A stretch of 64,000 nt of DNA from Vanrija pseudolonga (GCF_020906515.1 NC_085851.1:2356001-2420000); one strand, 5' to 3'. Positions 32,201-44,451 are shown, numbered from the stretch's first letter. Numbers and translations are program-made. Notes: generated by a model not told the origin, from the sequence alone.

Positions 32201-35186
32201 GCTTGCCTTCACCGCCCCCCACGGTGTCGCAGTTGGAGGAGAGCCGCTGCGTTGCCCTACAACCGCCCGCGGTATCATGGTCTACAGGGACTGTCTCAAC
32301 CTTCTGTTCCCTATGGCAGACGGCACGGCCGCATCCGCAGCGCTCTCCAAGGTGCCTGCGCGCTGTCCTGCTGCCCGTCTCACAGTGTTATCAGGAGGCA
32401 TCCGCCTGCGTGCCGACCGCAAGCACCGCCTCATCTTCCGCGACGATATCAACCGTTTCATCTACCCATATGCCGCGACCATCTTCCGCACCAAGGAGAC
32501 GGAAGAGGCTGTACGGACAGCGATGGAGCAGGAAGAGGCTCGCCGGCGTGCTCGTGCCCAGCCTACGGCCGGTCGTGTTGGGTCGAGCAACGCGGAGGAC
32601 GAGCGTGGCCGCTCTGCGCGTCCTGGAGTTGCGTCGACCAGGAGCCGTAGTCGCTCCAAAGCGGCTGGCACGCTCCTGCGAACCTCGTCGACCGTCACCG
32701 AGCCGCAGTCGTACAACCCACTGTGGTGCCTTCCCGAGGCCGTCATTTTCGAAACGCCGCTCGACAACCATCCAAGCGACTACATGGTCGTCTACGACCC
32801 CAACCACCCAGCAGCTGCGAACCAGACTGTGGACCATGTCGAGGGCCTCTGGCTTCCGGTATCCGATTATCTGCGTGTTTTGAACGGCCTCCTTCGATGG
32901 GAACACGATTGGGAGCTGGTGTCCTACGTCCTTTGCTTCTTGCCTCAACAACTCGGCAACAAGCACTTCTTCCACGGCGCGCGTGCTGCTCACGAGCTCC
33001 GATCACTTCTTTCCGTGCTCTGTGGCGGCATTCTCGACTCGGACAACCGGTGGGAGCGTCGATTCAACGTTCCATCATTCATTAAGCGCCCCCACATCAA
33101 CGCCCTGGCCTACCAGTCGCTGTCCATCCTGATCTCGTACAAGAACGTTATGGATCGGTCAGAGTGCGACCGCCTCCTCCAGTCCCTGGTCGCCGGTCTC
33201 GAAGGAAACAGCATGCTCGCAAAGCCCTGTCTCCAGGCGCTCACCATTTGCGTGTACGAGCTGGAGCAGAACATTGCCAAGCTCATGCCCGTCATTCTCC
33301 GCAAGATGCAGCAGATCCTGTCGACGCCGGTCGTGGCCGTCCACATTCTCGAGTTCCTCGTCGCCCTCGGCAACAGCAACCTGTACCGCAACTTTACCGA
33401 GGACCAGTACCGTCTCGTGTTTGCCGTCGCTATTGGATACATTGCGGAGCACAACACGAGGACGGGTTCGGCATCAGCCGCAGACTTTGCCAACTCGCGC
33501 GAGGCGTACACCCTTTCACAGCATGTGATCGGTCTCGCCTACCACGCTATCTATCTCTGGTTCCTCACACTCAGGGTAGCCCAGCGACCGCGCTACGTCT
33601 CAGAGCTGGTCCGTGGCCTCATCCATGCCAAGCCCCAAGGGGTCGGGGTTGACGAGCGTAACGAGGTGTGCTTTGACTGGATGTCGAGGTATGCTTACGG
33701 TAACGCCGATCCCAAGCCCGCCCAGTCGTTCCTGTCACAGGTGGTGATGGCCACAGGGGAGGAGCAGCCTTCCAAGTCACAGTCGTGGGTGCTTGGTGGC
33801 GCCATTGTCACCGTCACTTCGCACCCCAGGACCGGATGGGCAACCATTACCACGACCCGCCCGACTGGTCAAACCTCGATCGTGTGCAAGCTCGAAAACG
33901 TCCCGCTTCTGGATCTTGGTGAAGCCAATGCCGACCTGGTCTCCCTCCCGGCTACCCTCATGGCCAACCGCGAGCAGAAGCGAGACATCAATGAGGGGAG
34001 CAACCCCAGTGGTGATCACTCGCCGGGTGGCAGGACTCCAGGGGATGCTACGCCGGCGAGTGGGCCAACCCCATCCGATACCCTTGACCCGCGCAAGATT
34101 GTCGCCCTCAAATCTCCCGACCCCAACCCCGCACAGGACCCCAGCCTCCCCGCCGGCTTTGTCTGGAGTGGTGCCGCACCTTCGCAGCGTCGCAAGGACG
34201 TCATGGTCGAGCCCAGCTACCTCGCACTCCAGCTCCTGTCGTCGTACCCCAACAACACAATCTTCGCTCCTCGCGGTCAGTATGTGCCCCGCGAGCCCAA
34301 GTTTGAGCGTGCGATTCGTACCCTCCACAACACTCCGGTCATCAACACGTACAAGATTGCTGTTCTCTACGTCGGCCCTGGACAAAAGACCGAGACGGAG
34401 ATCCTGAGTAACACGGACGGTTCTCCGCTCTACCTCGACTTCCTCGCTGGTCTTGGACGTGTCATCAAGCTCAAGGGCCAGATGGACATTTACACCGGTG
34501 GCCTGGACACACACAACGATACCGACGGCGAGTATGCCTATGCCTGGTGGGACGATCTTGCGCAGACCGTGTTCCACGCGCCGACCCTCATGCCCAACGT
34601 TGAGCACCTTCCCGAGTTCACCAACAAGAAGCGTCTTGTGGGCAACGACTTTGTCAAGATTGTGTACAACGAGTCGGGCAATGACTTTGCCTTTGACACG
34701 ATCAAGACGTCGTTCAACTTTGTCAACATTGTCATCTCGCCGTACGCAACCCGCGATATGGCCGAGGCAGGTGCGCTGGCCCGCCCAACGCAGGACGCAC
34801 CCGTCCGCTCATCCGCAGACGAGTACATGGAGGACACGGAGGACTACTTCAAGATCATGGTCCAGCGTGCCCCCGGAATCCCCGACTTTTCCCCGATTGG
34901 AGACTACAAGCTCGTGTCGCGGCGCAACCTGCCCAACCTGGTACGCCAGATGGCGCTGTATGCCAACAGCATGGCTGTGCGCTTCGAGGAGTGCAAGAAG
35001 GCCGTCGACGCCGCCAGCGCAGAGTACATTACGCTCTGGCGCACGCGGTACCAGCACATCAAGCGTCTCAAGGACATGCTCCCGCCGCTCGAAGGCACCG
35101 ACCCCAAGGACCCGTTCGAGACGGAAGAGGCCTTGCGTGACTTTACAAAGATCTTTGGCCAGCCGACCATGACGCTGGGCGAGTAG
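29205..35186 (+). CDS. TSC2: Tuberin, Rheb GTPase-activating protein
   Basis: GAP subunit of the TSC complex that turns off Rheb and so TORC1. The frame is almost uninterrupted for 1993 codons. A likely 39-nt intron of 3n length at 31127-31165 (GTGCGT donor, GTGCTGATG branch, CCCAG acceptor) would shorten the protein to 1980 aa. The N-terminal half is HEAT-like helical with Ser-rich linkers (about 1000-1060 and 1110-1160). The C-terminal Rap/Ran-GAP domain, about 1690-1850, contains the NKKRLVGNDFVKIVYNESG segment, whose GNDFV Asn is the likely catalytic thumb, and FNFVNIVISPY. TSC1 is not in the window. The start is the first ATG of the frame after a C-rich leader. Confidence 0.93.
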   Translation: MSGGRGGDRGAERPDLPASSSSSSSVGALSFLPNLFGRRTSSKASTTTATALAHGAKASASSSVTRESFDEARLLASPPAGLALLPGGSISGQLPGAVTPTQPAFNIESALATMEPGAAKSNAELVDTIKSTSVWIANNLYDHGSASPATAAPDLAEFGLTPQDVRRLYGHAMKFGAPDADYALRTAAIRLLAVLVAVAPPRDSVLDPDPAGLPSWVTRRAVYVIVAAWSGGMPGWAYNEQMYVEVAALKALTRDGEIITGMEGILGWLLKLLGGLKTDWISWCSMGDDAPASASNTREAAFGPIHNATPPETAASLIDLAAAVIGHRVALFAPADISSLVRPMIEFIWIGILAAVSDPNGVPAVSSANSTHSTLGRRSQPGTTLNSPAAMAPRTLDVRRGSSLTVGRVEPFPLTTTATPPKSPGRGRKHTVQWAGPFRSLCLLINTLFESYTLNDDLFDEVFELLCFAFGQDDRDAMMDTADVSFNPSELVRTMLGSKSGRRGELALRRALEGKLVITKTEGRRGINVERKVTRGAVIIARQVTQDPEFVAQSGSLGMSFCSLAPSLVDAESTSRYPRAAPAEWARWQPVDAEILSLLDSHLSTLETNGLSESQGDDAWTEGEAACDILDGMIRLVQGASCVPCLERVLMIPRPEPSRTILRSSESPLVTTFGSILLRIPSVIGRLHSQLHTSTSAHAESPQLTQLPPFYHPKHVALLLDLSPYLDEDAANVVIDYYQRECLCLPFTNDWDKNIWKLLEAFCMSNDLPLARMRVSNMLYKDIYGYVQDHHESRDELVAKVLVPYLDRWLPDETDDGLLTDALNVLVLAAVADTLAKDEERRRTVPKPQLDAEDLAPKPTEEFTKYLASGSFDQIRALIIKLATTSRCKDGHSGRASSNVSLQSMGQSPAPDKDERDSREGRPRETSGLRNLMRTLSPSRGESSAPPASTGNLTQILAGPPKDKEEDYLSSNAASTTTPQHQSCKSLHAAKALIAIFTRLAFTAPHGVAVGGEPLRCPTTARGIMVYRDCLNLLFPMADGTAASAALSKVPARCPAARLTVLSGGIRLRADRKHRLIFRDDINRFIYPYAATIFRTKETEEAVRTAMEQEEARRRARAQPTAGRVGSSNAEDERGRSARPGVASTRSRSRSKAAGTLLRTSSTVTEPQSYNPLWCLPEAVIFETPLDNHPSDYMVVYDPNHPAAANQTVDHVEGLWLPVSDYLRVLNGLLRWEHDWELVSYVLCFLPQQLGNKHFFHGARAAHELRSLLSVLCGGILDSDNRWERRFNVPSFIKRPHINALAYQSLSILISYKNVMDRSECDRLLQSLVAGLEGNSMLAKPCLQALTICVYELEQNIAKLMPVILRKMQQILSTPVVAVHILEFLVALGNSNLYRNFTEDQYRLVFAVAIGYIAEHNTRTGSASAADFANSREAYTLSQHVIGLAYHAIYLWFLTLRVAQRPRYVSELVRGLIHAKPQGVGVDERNEVCFDWMSRYAYGNADPKPAQSFLSQVVMATGEEQPSKSQSWVLGGAIVTVTSHPRTGWATITTTRPTGQTSIVCKLENVPLLDLGEANADLVSLPATLMANREQKRDINEGSNPSGDHSPGGRTPGDATPASGPTPSDTLDPRKIVALKSPDPNPAQDPSLPAGFVWSGAAPSQRRKDVMVEPSYLALQLLSSYPNNTIFAPRGQYVPREPKFERAIRTLHNTPVINTYKIAVLYVGPGQKTETEILSNTDGSPLYLDFLAGLGRVIKLKGQMDIYTGGLDTHNDTDGEYAYAWWDDLAQTVFHAPTLMPNVEHLPEFTNKKRLVGNDFVKIVYNESGNDFAFDTIKTSFNFVNIVISPYATRDMAEAGALARPTQDAPVRSSADEYMEDTEDYFKIMVQRAPGIPDFSPIGDYKLVSRRNLPNLVRQMALYANSMAVRFEECKKAVDAASAEYITLWRTRYQHIKRLKDMLPPLEGTDPKDPFETEEALRDFTKIFGQPTMTLGE

Positions 35187-35388
35187 GATTGTGTATCTGA
35201 CTAGATAAACCCCAAAACTGCCATTGACTGGCACTGCAAAAGGCGTGACCCGCCCGATTCCCCCTTCATTCATCCTTGTCCATGCCGCGTTATACCCCTA
35301 CTATAGTGGGACCAAGCATAGTGTATTGATGCATTTGTGGCGCATTGTATGCATGCAGCGTGCGGCAAATGCGATATGATTACAGTGC

Positions 35389-38367
35389 CTACTTTAGCGG
35401 GTCAAAGTCGCCCCAGTCAGACTTTGACGCCGGCCCCGACCCCCAGGCGGGCTTGGGCGCGGCAGTAGGCTGCATTAGGCCTGAAGTCCAGCCTGGTGGT
35501 GGGCGCGCAGCAGCGGGTGCCGTCGCAGCGGGCTGGAGAGGCTGGCCGTACGACGGCTGTGCGGCTATTGGTGGCGGGAGGGCGGAGAACGAGGGGGCCG
35601 CGAAGGACGGCTGCGTGGCCTGGCGGGGCGGCGAGCGGGTCGGCTGGAGGGGTGCGCCGAAGGACGCATACGTTGGCGAGGTGGGCTTGGGCGCCTGGGG
35701 CTGTAGTGAGAGGTTGTAGTTTGGTCCTGACGATGGCTGGGCGGGGCCCGCGAGCGACGGCGAGAGCGGCGCGCTCGTGGCTCCAAAGGAGCCAAGGCGC
35801 TGTGGCTGGACGGGGGCGCCGAACGACGGCGTGCGCCCCGGCTGGGAGGGGGACGTCGCGCCAAACGACGGCAGGCGCTGCGGCTGTGGCGTGGCCTCGA
35901 ACACGGACGCGTTGAACGACGACGAGGGGATGGCGCGCGCTTTCAGCTTTCCGCCCGTCGCGCGGGACTGGGACTGCGGTGGCGATGCAGGCGCGACAGG
36001 CGCCGAGCTGAGGTTGAGGCCGGGGAAGCTCGACTCGAGGTCCGGCGTGCTCGTGCTGTCGCCCCACCCGTCATCGCCCCACGGGTCGAGCGACGCCGAC
36101 GCCGCCGCAGTCGAAGACGACGCGCCGCCCTGGCCCTTGACTAGTGCCTCAAAGTCGACTTCGCCCGACGCGCCAACCACGCTGTTGAAGTCGAACGGCG
36201 TGCCGTCAGTCGTGCCGTTGCTGAAGGCGTTTGTCTGCTCCTCCATTTTGCGTACTTCGCGCAAGTGCTGGCTGTGCTCCTTCTCCACTCGGGCACCGAG
36301 CGTCTTGATGACCTGCATGAAGCGGCTGAATTGATCGGCGTTGAGCACTGTATGGGTTAGCAAAGCACTGGCGCCAATAACCCACATGGCCCCATGGACA
36401 TGGCCCACAGCTGGGGAAGGACGAGCGTGGCGATAGCCTCGAGGCTGACTTTCTGCCCCATCGCCTCCTGGACAGAAAGCGTCGCCATCGTGACAGCGGG
36501 CTCCTTGGTCTTGATCTTGGCGAGGAGGGGCACGAGTTTGGTCGTCAATGTCGTTGCGTCGAGTGTGGCCACCATCGCGCGGAAGCACTCGAGCGTCTGC
36601 ACCTTGACGGAGAGGATACGGGTGCGGGTGAACAGGATGGCCACCTTGACCAACAGCACGTTCTGCACTGTGCCGTAGTCGAGAATCTCTGTGAGATGAG
36701 GGACAGCCTTCAAGACGCGCTCCTGAACTGGCAGGTGCTCGCTCTCGAGTGAGTTGTAGATCAGGGGCATGACAGCCTCGCGGAAGACCTGCGGCGAGGT
36801 CTTCTCCTCGAACAGCGTAAGGTTTTCGAGCAGCGCTGGGGTGTGAGCGAGCTGCCGAGACGCTCAATCCCACAACTCACTGAGCATGTTCTGCGGTGGG
36901 TCCTTGAGCGCAAACAGCGGCTGAAGCTTGGGAAGCACCGTCGCAAACTCTTCCTTGGACAAGCTCTTCGAGATCTCAAACACGTTCGGAAGGATGAAGG
37001 GGAGGAGGTAGGGGTCTTTCATCTCCTCGAGAAGGCTGAGCAGGATTTTGCCCTTTTTCAAGCGCGCCGAGAAGGTGGGAAGAACGCGGACAAGGCCGCG
37101 GAGGAAGGTAGCCTTCTCCTCGCGCGGCTTGGACGCGAATGTCGTCGGATCCAAGAAGTTGAGAGTCGAGATGGCGAGGGAGGAGAAGAAGGGGTGCGTT
37201 GCGAGCGAGGCGAGGGAGATGCGTCCGTTGGCATTGCGCGTGAGCAGCCTAGGTAGCAGGTCTGGCGGGTTAGCGAAAGTTCGACCCCAGCCACCCACCC
37301 TTGAGCTCGTTGCTGCTCCGCTCCCATCGCGGTCCACGCGCATACTCTCGCCTCGTTAGGCCGCCGTCGGCATTCTCCCGCAGGCTCTGCAACGAGCCGC
37401 GGTTCGCGAACGGCGCCTTGCCGATATGAACGGCGTATAGTACGCAGCCGAGCGAGTACAGGTCGTTGGCGGTGCTCAGTTGCTGGTCGATGGCGTACTC
37501 GGGGGCTGTTGTGGTGAGCTGGATTCAACACTCTCTCAGCTCACCTAGATAGTCCAGCTTCCACTGGATCTGAGGCGGCAGCCGGCCATCGACCTCGGGG
37601 TACTGCGCACGCGTGGGGTTCCCATCTGTCCCCTGTAGCGGTGTGGTGTATTGCAGTCCAGAGAGCTTCCAGTCGCCCTGGCGGTTAGCCTCTGCCCATG
37701 CGCCTAACCCACCTTGGCGTTGATGAGAATCGCGTCGGGGTTCAGATTCAAGTGCACGCTCTTGGCCTGCTGATGCAAGAATCCCAGACCCTTGGCGATC
37801 TGCAGCGTCCCCTTCTGGATTTCGACCTCGTCTAGGTCGACCTCGCCCGCGTCGTCGCTCCGCCCCTTGCCGCTCTTGGCCGCCGCGATGAGGTTGCCGA
37901 GCGTGGCGGTGACGGTTTCGGTCACGAATGTGAGCTCTGAGCGCGACTCTTCGAGCGGCTCGACCATGTGCAGGATGTCGGGGTGTCGTAGGCGGGAGAG
38001 GGCGGTCGCCTGGGCCATGTTAGCTCAACCCCCCAATACCCCGGACCTCACTCACCTCCTTCTTGAGCTGCTCGACAACATAGTCCCGCCCCGACCTCAG
38101 CCCGTCGAGCACCTTCTTCTCAAACACCCACACGCTGACGTCCTTCCCCGTCGTCTTGTGCGTCGCCGCGAGCACCTTCCACAGGCCGGCGTTGAACGGC
38201 TTGGCGTGCGCCGGGCCTCCTGGAACGGCGGGGGACGAGCGGCCCGAGGACGGACCAATGCCCGGCAGGGCGGTCGACGAGCTCGACGGCGACGGCCCGG
38301 CCGAGTGCAGCGTGTACGCTGAGAGCGTCGACGACTTGCCGAATAGGCTGGACGCGACTGACAGCAT
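35389..38367 (-). CDS. SCYL2/CVAK104-type pseudokinase with HEAT repeats
   Basis: Scy1-like protein of clathrin and endosomal trafficking. Exons 38367-38056, 38009-37713, 37677-37545, 37505-37299, 37261-36881, 36835-36386 and 36347-35389 give 912 aa. The N-terminal kinase-like domain lacks catalysis: HLNLNPDAIL replaces HRDLKPxN and GDWKLSG replaces DFG, the usual state in SCYL2. HEAT repeats follow (about 320-600, for example SPQVFREAVMPLIYNSLESEHLPVQERVLKAVPHL split over several helices). The C-terminal 300 residues are Pro/Ser/Gln-rich and disordered, with short SFGA repeats, ending in WGDFDPLK; such tails carry clathrin or adaptor motifs. Divergent from UTP13 with 289 bp between starts. 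Confidence 0.9.
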
Positions 38368-38656
38368 GGTGCAGGTGTGCGGGTTGCAGCGGTACGTGTG
38401 CGATGTGGATGTCTCTGTTGTCGTGTCGTGTGTCCGTTTTGGATCTCACTGACGCGGTATCGTCGGTGGCTGCCAGTGCCTGGATTATTTGGCCCCCCCA
38501 CAATAAGCAGAAAGTTGAGAACTGCAATGTTCAGATCGAGATTGAGATTGTTGCAGACCTTGATCAACACATCTCTGCATAGCGACAGCTCCCAAAAGAC
38601 ACCTCGCACGACCCACTGGATCAGTGGAGCAGAGGTATCACCCCAGCCGCACAACC

Positions 38657-41564
38657 ATGAACGGCACAACTTCCAGGCGCGAGCTCAAGTCGAGGTGGGT
38701 GACATCAGCTCGCGCGAACCCATGACTCACTCCACAGCTTCCGCGCATCGCCCAGCTCGATCAGGCCGCTGTACACCGGTGGACCGGTCCTCCTCACCCG
38801 CGATGGCGAGTGGCTTATCACGACGATGGGTGAGGAGGTCGTCGTCACAGAGGTCCGCACCGGCCTCGGTGTCGCGCGGGTCAAGGGCGTGAGTTGGGAA
38901 CCTTGTGATCGACAGACCGATGGCTAACATGCATGCGCAGGACACGACCCCCATCACTGCCCTCGCTCTCTCATACCACACCTCGCCTCCCACCCTGGTG
39001 ACCTGCCACCAGAGCAACACGGTCCGGTACTACCCCCTTCCTGACGCGCTGCCAACGACACCAAAGCCGCCGTTCCTGCAGTACACCCGCGTGCTGCCCC
39101 GCGCTTCGGGCGCGCCTATCCTCGTCGCGGCCGTGTCGCCAGACTCGACACTCCTCGCGACCGGCTCATCAGACGGTATCGTCAAGGTGTGGGACCTGGC
39201 TGGCGGATACGTGACGCACATGTTCCGCGGGCACGGTGGGCCGGTCTCGGCACTGGCGTTCTCGTTCCCCTCCACTGGAGAGGAGAGGCAGCGCATGGAG
39301 CTGTGGACCGGCTCGGTGGACACCAAGGTCCGCGTGTTCGACCTGCGCGACGCTGGCTCTCGCGTCGTCGTTGCTGGCGGTGGTGGCGGTGGGGCCAAGC
39401 CCAAGGCCGTGCTCGAGGGCCATGTGAGCGTGGTTCGCGGCATCGCCGTCTCCGAGGACGGACGGTTCGCGATCACTGGCGGCCGCGACAAGGTCGTGCT
39501 TGTCTGGGACCTTGGAGACCCGAAGGCGGCCTCGAACAAGGGCAAGGGGGCCGGACCGAAGATTGTCCAGACGCTGCTGGCGAACGAGCAGGTCGAGGCG
39601 TGTGGCCTGTTGCCGAGGGATCAGGCCGTTGTCGGCGGAAGCACGGGACGTCTGTTGGCCTACACTGCTGGCGATGCTGGAACGGTCAAGGTGTGGGACG
39701 TGCTCAAGGCCACCGAGGTGGCGACGATGACTGGGGTGGAGGGTGTTGACGAGGACGACGATGAGGACGAGCAGCGAGGTGTGATTGCCGTTTTGTGAGT
39801 AGTGTTGGGCTGGATTTGGGTAGGCTAACACGCTCCAGGTACGACTCAACAACGGCCTCGCTCGTGTCAGTCCACGCCGACCAGAACATCATCTTCCACT
39901 CGCTGGCAACGTTCAGCACGACACGGCAAATTGTCGGTTTCAACGATGACATTGTGGACGCCGTGTTCCTCTCGTCCAACGGACAAGAGAGCACACATGT
40001 TGCGCTCGCGACCAACTCGTCGCTTGTACGGATATACTCGACGTCGGCGTTCGACGCGCGCCTGCTCTCAGGCCATAGGGACATGGTGCTGTGTCTGGAC
40101 AAGTCGGCAGACGGGCGCTGGCTCGTCACGGGCTCCAAGGACCGGACAGCACGGGTGTGGGTGCCGAGCTCGTCGGCCAGCGGGTGGAAGTGCATCGCCG
40201 TGTGCGAGGGCCACACTGAGGCGATTGGCGCCGTCGCGCTGAGCCGCAAGGCCGGCGATGACCGCGGGCGCTTCCTCGTCACCGCCAGCCAGGACCGTAC
40301 CGTCAAGCTGTGGGATCTCACTCCTCTGTCCCTCGACGACGGAGACGACGACGACGCCGAGCCAATCAAGGCTCGCTCGCTTGCCACTCTGCGAATCGCC
40401 GACAAGGACATCAACTCGCTGGACATTGCGCCCAACGACCGATTCCTCGTCTCTGGATCGCAGGACAAGCTCGTCAAGGTGTTTGAGATCGACTTTACGC
40501 CCGCCACCGCCGGCGCATCAGGCGGTATCAGGCATATCGGCACGTGCAAGGGCCATCGCCGCGGTGTATGGGCAGTCAAGTTCAGCCGCAACGACCGTAT
40601 CGTCGCGTCCGGCGCGGCCGACCGCACGATCAAGCTGTGGAGCCTGGACGACTTTGCGTGTCTCAAGACATTCGAGGGGCACACCAACTCTGTCCTCCGT
40701 GTCGACTTTTTGACGGCTGGCGCGCAGCTCGTGTCGTCTGCATCTGACGGACTCGTCAAGCTCTGGAACATCCGAGACGAGGAGTGCGTTGCCACGCTCG
40801 ACAACCACGAGGACAAGGTGTGGGCGCTCGCCGTGTCGCCCGACGAGCGCACGCTCGTGTCGGCCGGCGCCGACTCGGTCGCGACGTTCTGGGAGGACTC
40901 GACCGAGGTCGAACAGGAGGAGAAGAACGCGGCGCTCGTCGCCGCCGTGCAGTCGGAGCAAGACTTCAACAACTACCTCAGCCTGAAGGACTACAAGCGC
41001 GCGATCGGGCTCGCGCTCGCAATGTCCCAGCCTGGGCGATTGCTGTCCCTCTTCCGCACGGTCCTGGCGTCTGCCGCGCCGACCGACGTCGACGTCGACG
41101 GCGAGGACACGGGCGCGGCCAGCGGCGCCGCCGAGATCGACGAGGTGATCCGTACCCTCCGCCCGCTCGACCTCGTGCGCCTGCTCAAGCACGTGCGCGA
41201 CTGGAACGCCAACGCCAAGACAAGCTTCGTGGCCCAGGGTGTCTTGAACGCCGTGTTCAGGCTGCGCTCGCCCGAGGATATCCTCGCGGCGTTCGAGAGC
41301 ACCGCCAAGCCCGAGGTCGCCGAGGAGGACGAGGACGAGGAGATGGAGAGCGACGACGAGGCGGCGGCCGAGGCCAAGAAGAAGGCTAAGAAGGCGCTTG
41401 CGCCGACCATCTCGATGCGCGAGCTGCTCGACGGCCTCATTCCCTACTCTGAGCGCCACCTCGCCCGCGTCGACCGCCTCGTCCAAGAGAGCTACATGCT
41501 CGACTATACCATTAGCGAGATGGACGGCGGCGTGTTTGGCACGGAGCTCATCGCGGTGGACTAG
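38657..41564 (+). CDS. UTP13: U3 snoRNP/SSU processome WD40 protein Utp13
   Basis: Subunit of the UTP-B complex that assembles on the 5' ETS of pre-rRNA in the nucleolus. Exons 38657-38694, 38738-38888, 38941-39794 and 39839-41564 give 922 aa. Many WD40 repeats form tandem beta-propellers, with clear DxxVKVWD-type ends (IVKVWDL, TKVRVFDL, KVVLVWDL, RTARVWV, RTVKLWDL, RTIKLWSL, LVKLWNI). After about residue 690 comes the helical Utp13 C-terminal domain (DYKRAIGLALAMSQPGRLLSLF), a long acidic insert (EEDEDEEMESDDE) and a final helix ending GTELIAVD. The first exon is only 38 nt. Confidence 0.95.
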
Positions 41565-41767
41565 AGTAAGAGTATCATTTCATCATATGCATCATCATTC
41601 GCGCGGCATGCCACTAATTATTCCATGTTTGCTATCAGTGTGACAGGATGTGTACAAGATACGTGGTACGTGTACAGGATGCGCGGGATAGGGTACGAGC
41701 TAAGAGACCAAAAGAGTGAGGACGGCTACACTTGAGGGGTGTGGCTCGGGAGGGTGGGAGGGTGTTG

Positions 41768-44451
41768 CTACACAGACACGGTGCGTTCCGGGTTGGCGGT
41801 CCGGCGCACCGTCTCGAAAATACGGAACAGAGAAAGTACCATGTTGCCGCAGTAGAGCAGGAGCGCGACGAGGCAGATGGTGAGCACGCCGGCCTGGCGA
41901 CGACACACATCCGCGGCCATCTTGCTGTCTCTCACACTGTCGGGGAAGGTAATCGCAAGGATGTACGCGGCGCGGCGCGAGGAGGCATCGGAAACCGAGT
42001 CGTTCCTGGTGTTGGTCCACCACGGGGTCAAGGGGGAGCAGTTTAACGGCGTGTCGATGTAGTCGTTGATCGCGAGCGTGGTGGCGCTCGACCACAGCGC
42101 GACGAACAAGAGGTCGAGACACACCCAGAGCATCTTGGAGCGGAGGCCCCACAGCCCGATCGGGCGGCCAAAGTACTCGCGGTACATGGCCAGCAGGACG
42201 TGCACCATCGTGAAGGACGAGTAGGCGATGATGAGGGTTGTCGACGGGCCGATCGAGCCCGGCGCGCCGATGCGGTTCTGCTCCCGCCGGATGGTGACCG
42301 CCAGTCCGAGCAATGTGGCGACGACACCGAGGTTGAAGAGACGGATATAGATGGTCACACGGGCGTCGAGGAAGAGGACGCGTCTGAGCTTGGCCGGGAA
42401 GTCGAGGTCGTCGACGGGGGCTGGGGCGCGGCGCTGACGTGGGTTGAAGAAGAACGACCACAGCGCACGCACGAGGGTACAGTTGTTGCGCACACGCTTG
42501 GGCTTCTCAGACGAGTGTGTCGGCTGGGGGGACAAGCTCAGCTCCTCGTCGATCCGCTCGAACGGGTTTGTGCGTTCAAACGGGTTATCCTGGTCGCGTG
42601 AACCGGCTGTGGAGACGTTTGTGCCCCACGTTGACCCGGGCACCTTTTCCCGTGGGATAAAGTTGCCACCAGGGGTAGGGGGCACCAGGACAGGGCGGTA
42701 GCGTTTGGTCTTGCGGCGCCCGCTCTTGCGCTTGGCCTTCTCTGGCTCTTCGACAGTCGCCATGGGCGAGACCCTCTCGACGGATGGGGTGCGGACAGTG
42801 ACCCCCTTGGAGGCTGGGGTACGAGGCACTGGAGGCGCCTCGGGCCCGCTTGTGTCTGTGCTGTGGTCGCCATTACCGTTCATGGCCATGGTGGCAACAG
42901 CGCCAGCCGACTGGCTTCTGCTCAGCGTGCTGCCGCTGTTGCCACGGTTCATCGCGCCATTTGCGCCGTTTGGGCCGGGGGTCCCGCTAAACTCGTCGTC
43001 GTACACGCCGTAGCGCAGGGCGTCCTGCCATGAGCCGGCATGTGGCCAGCCATTGGCAAAGTGTTCGCGCATAGGCGGGGGCAAGCGGAGGCGCAGGTTG
43101 TCCGAGATACCGCCCGGACGGCGTTTGTAGAGGGGCGTGGTCGGCCCACTGCCTGCGACGCCTGATTCAGATTCGAAGCCATTCGCCTCCTCTGGCATTT
43201 GGCTGAGCCCGCGCCGTCCGAAGAGACGCTGCTGCCTCGCGGCCCGGTGTCGAGGGGTGGTGTATATTGTCGACTCGGGGTCAGTAAGGATATCGGGCGC
43301 TCCTTCGGTGCTGCGGCGCGGGAATGAAGGGAGGCCGAAACTATTCATGCGACTCGTTCGTCGCCCAGGCGAGATGCCGTTGCCGCTGTCTGACCCCGCG
43401 CCAGACTGCGGCTCGGGGGACGCGGTTCTCCGGCCCTCAGGTAATCCCGTGACAAGCGACAATGTCGCTGCTGACGGCTCGGTGCCCGGCTGAATGGGCG
43501 CCGAGTTGGATCGCTGAACTGGCGGCGGAGGCTGGACGGTCAACAGTCCGAGGCTGGCTGAAGGCGCGATGGTCGGGCCATCAGACGACCGCCGGATGAC
43601 GTCTGGTGTCGCAACGCGCGACGGCCGGGGGTGGAATAACCTCGCCGCGGCGGCGCGCGTCGCCCCCGGTGTCGATCCACCACTATCCTGCCTCGCCGGC
43701 TGAGGCGTGTCGCCTGATTCTTGACGTGCCGGAGAGATGCGTCGTTGTGGGAGTCGCAAGGCGCGCTCCCTCTTCTTCAGTTTCCTCCGGCGATCTGCAA
43801 CGGCCGACGCCACACCTTCACGCCCCGACTCGGCCTCGGTGATATTTGCTGCGCTGTCTGGGTCACCGCTGTTTTGTCGGTGGTGCTGCGGCTTGGTGGA
43901 GCGCTCTACCCTGGCCCGGATCCTGTTGATGCCGTTCTGCGTAAACGTCCACCATGGTGGCTCGTCGTCGTCCGACTCGTCATCGGCAGATCCAGAGTAG
44001 TCGCTCGAATCGTAGGCTATGCGTTTCTTTCGTTTTGCTTGATTTGGTGGGAGTGGGACGACGCCCCCTCTCCTTGCAGTGTCGAACGTTGGTGCGCTCT
44101 CGGTCGGTGGTGTTGGCGGTTCAAACTTGGCAGAAGCTGCGCAACGGGAACCATGTTAGTATTGCGACGGCGGAGAGCACAGCAATAGCAAAGGGCGTGG
44201 TGCAGCACTGCATGCTTGACGGGCTGCTCGGAATAGAAGGCCTTATACTCACGGGGCACGGTTCGAACCTTCCTCTTGGCAACGTTCGCGGCAGCAGCAG
44301 AAGTCGGAGATTGCACACGGGACGGAGTGGACGGCGTCGTCGAGCCTGGGAGTGGGGATGACGGCCCTGTTCTTGAAACGCTTCTTGAAGTGCTTGGGTC
44401 GCGTGGCCGACTGCTCGAGGCCTCGGCGTTGGTGGCCAAGGGGTCTGGCAT
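41768..44451 (-). CDS. SRF1: Multi-pass membrane protein similar to Srf1
   Basis: Fungal relative of Srf1, described in yeast as a regulator of phospholipase D. Exons 44451-44253 and 44136-41768 give 855 aa. Residues 1-500 are Ser/Pro/Arg-rich and disordered, with the short conserved PPWWTFTQNGINRIRARVER element near residue 115, typical of the family. The C-terminal 230 residues hold four membrane segments (IYIRLFNLGVVATLLGLAV; TTLIIAYSSFTMVHVLLAMY; LWVCLDLLFVALWSSATTLA; LTICLVALLLYCGNMVLSLF), with FGRPIGLWGLRSKMLW between the second and third. The assignment rests on the WWTFT element plus this GRPxGLxxxxxKM motif; function in this organism is inference. Confidence 0.7.

Noticed and set aside
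39704-41486. Long minus-strand ORFs (322 and 422 codons)
   Set aside because: Both are antisense to UTP13, whose WD40 repeats are unambiguous on the plus strand.
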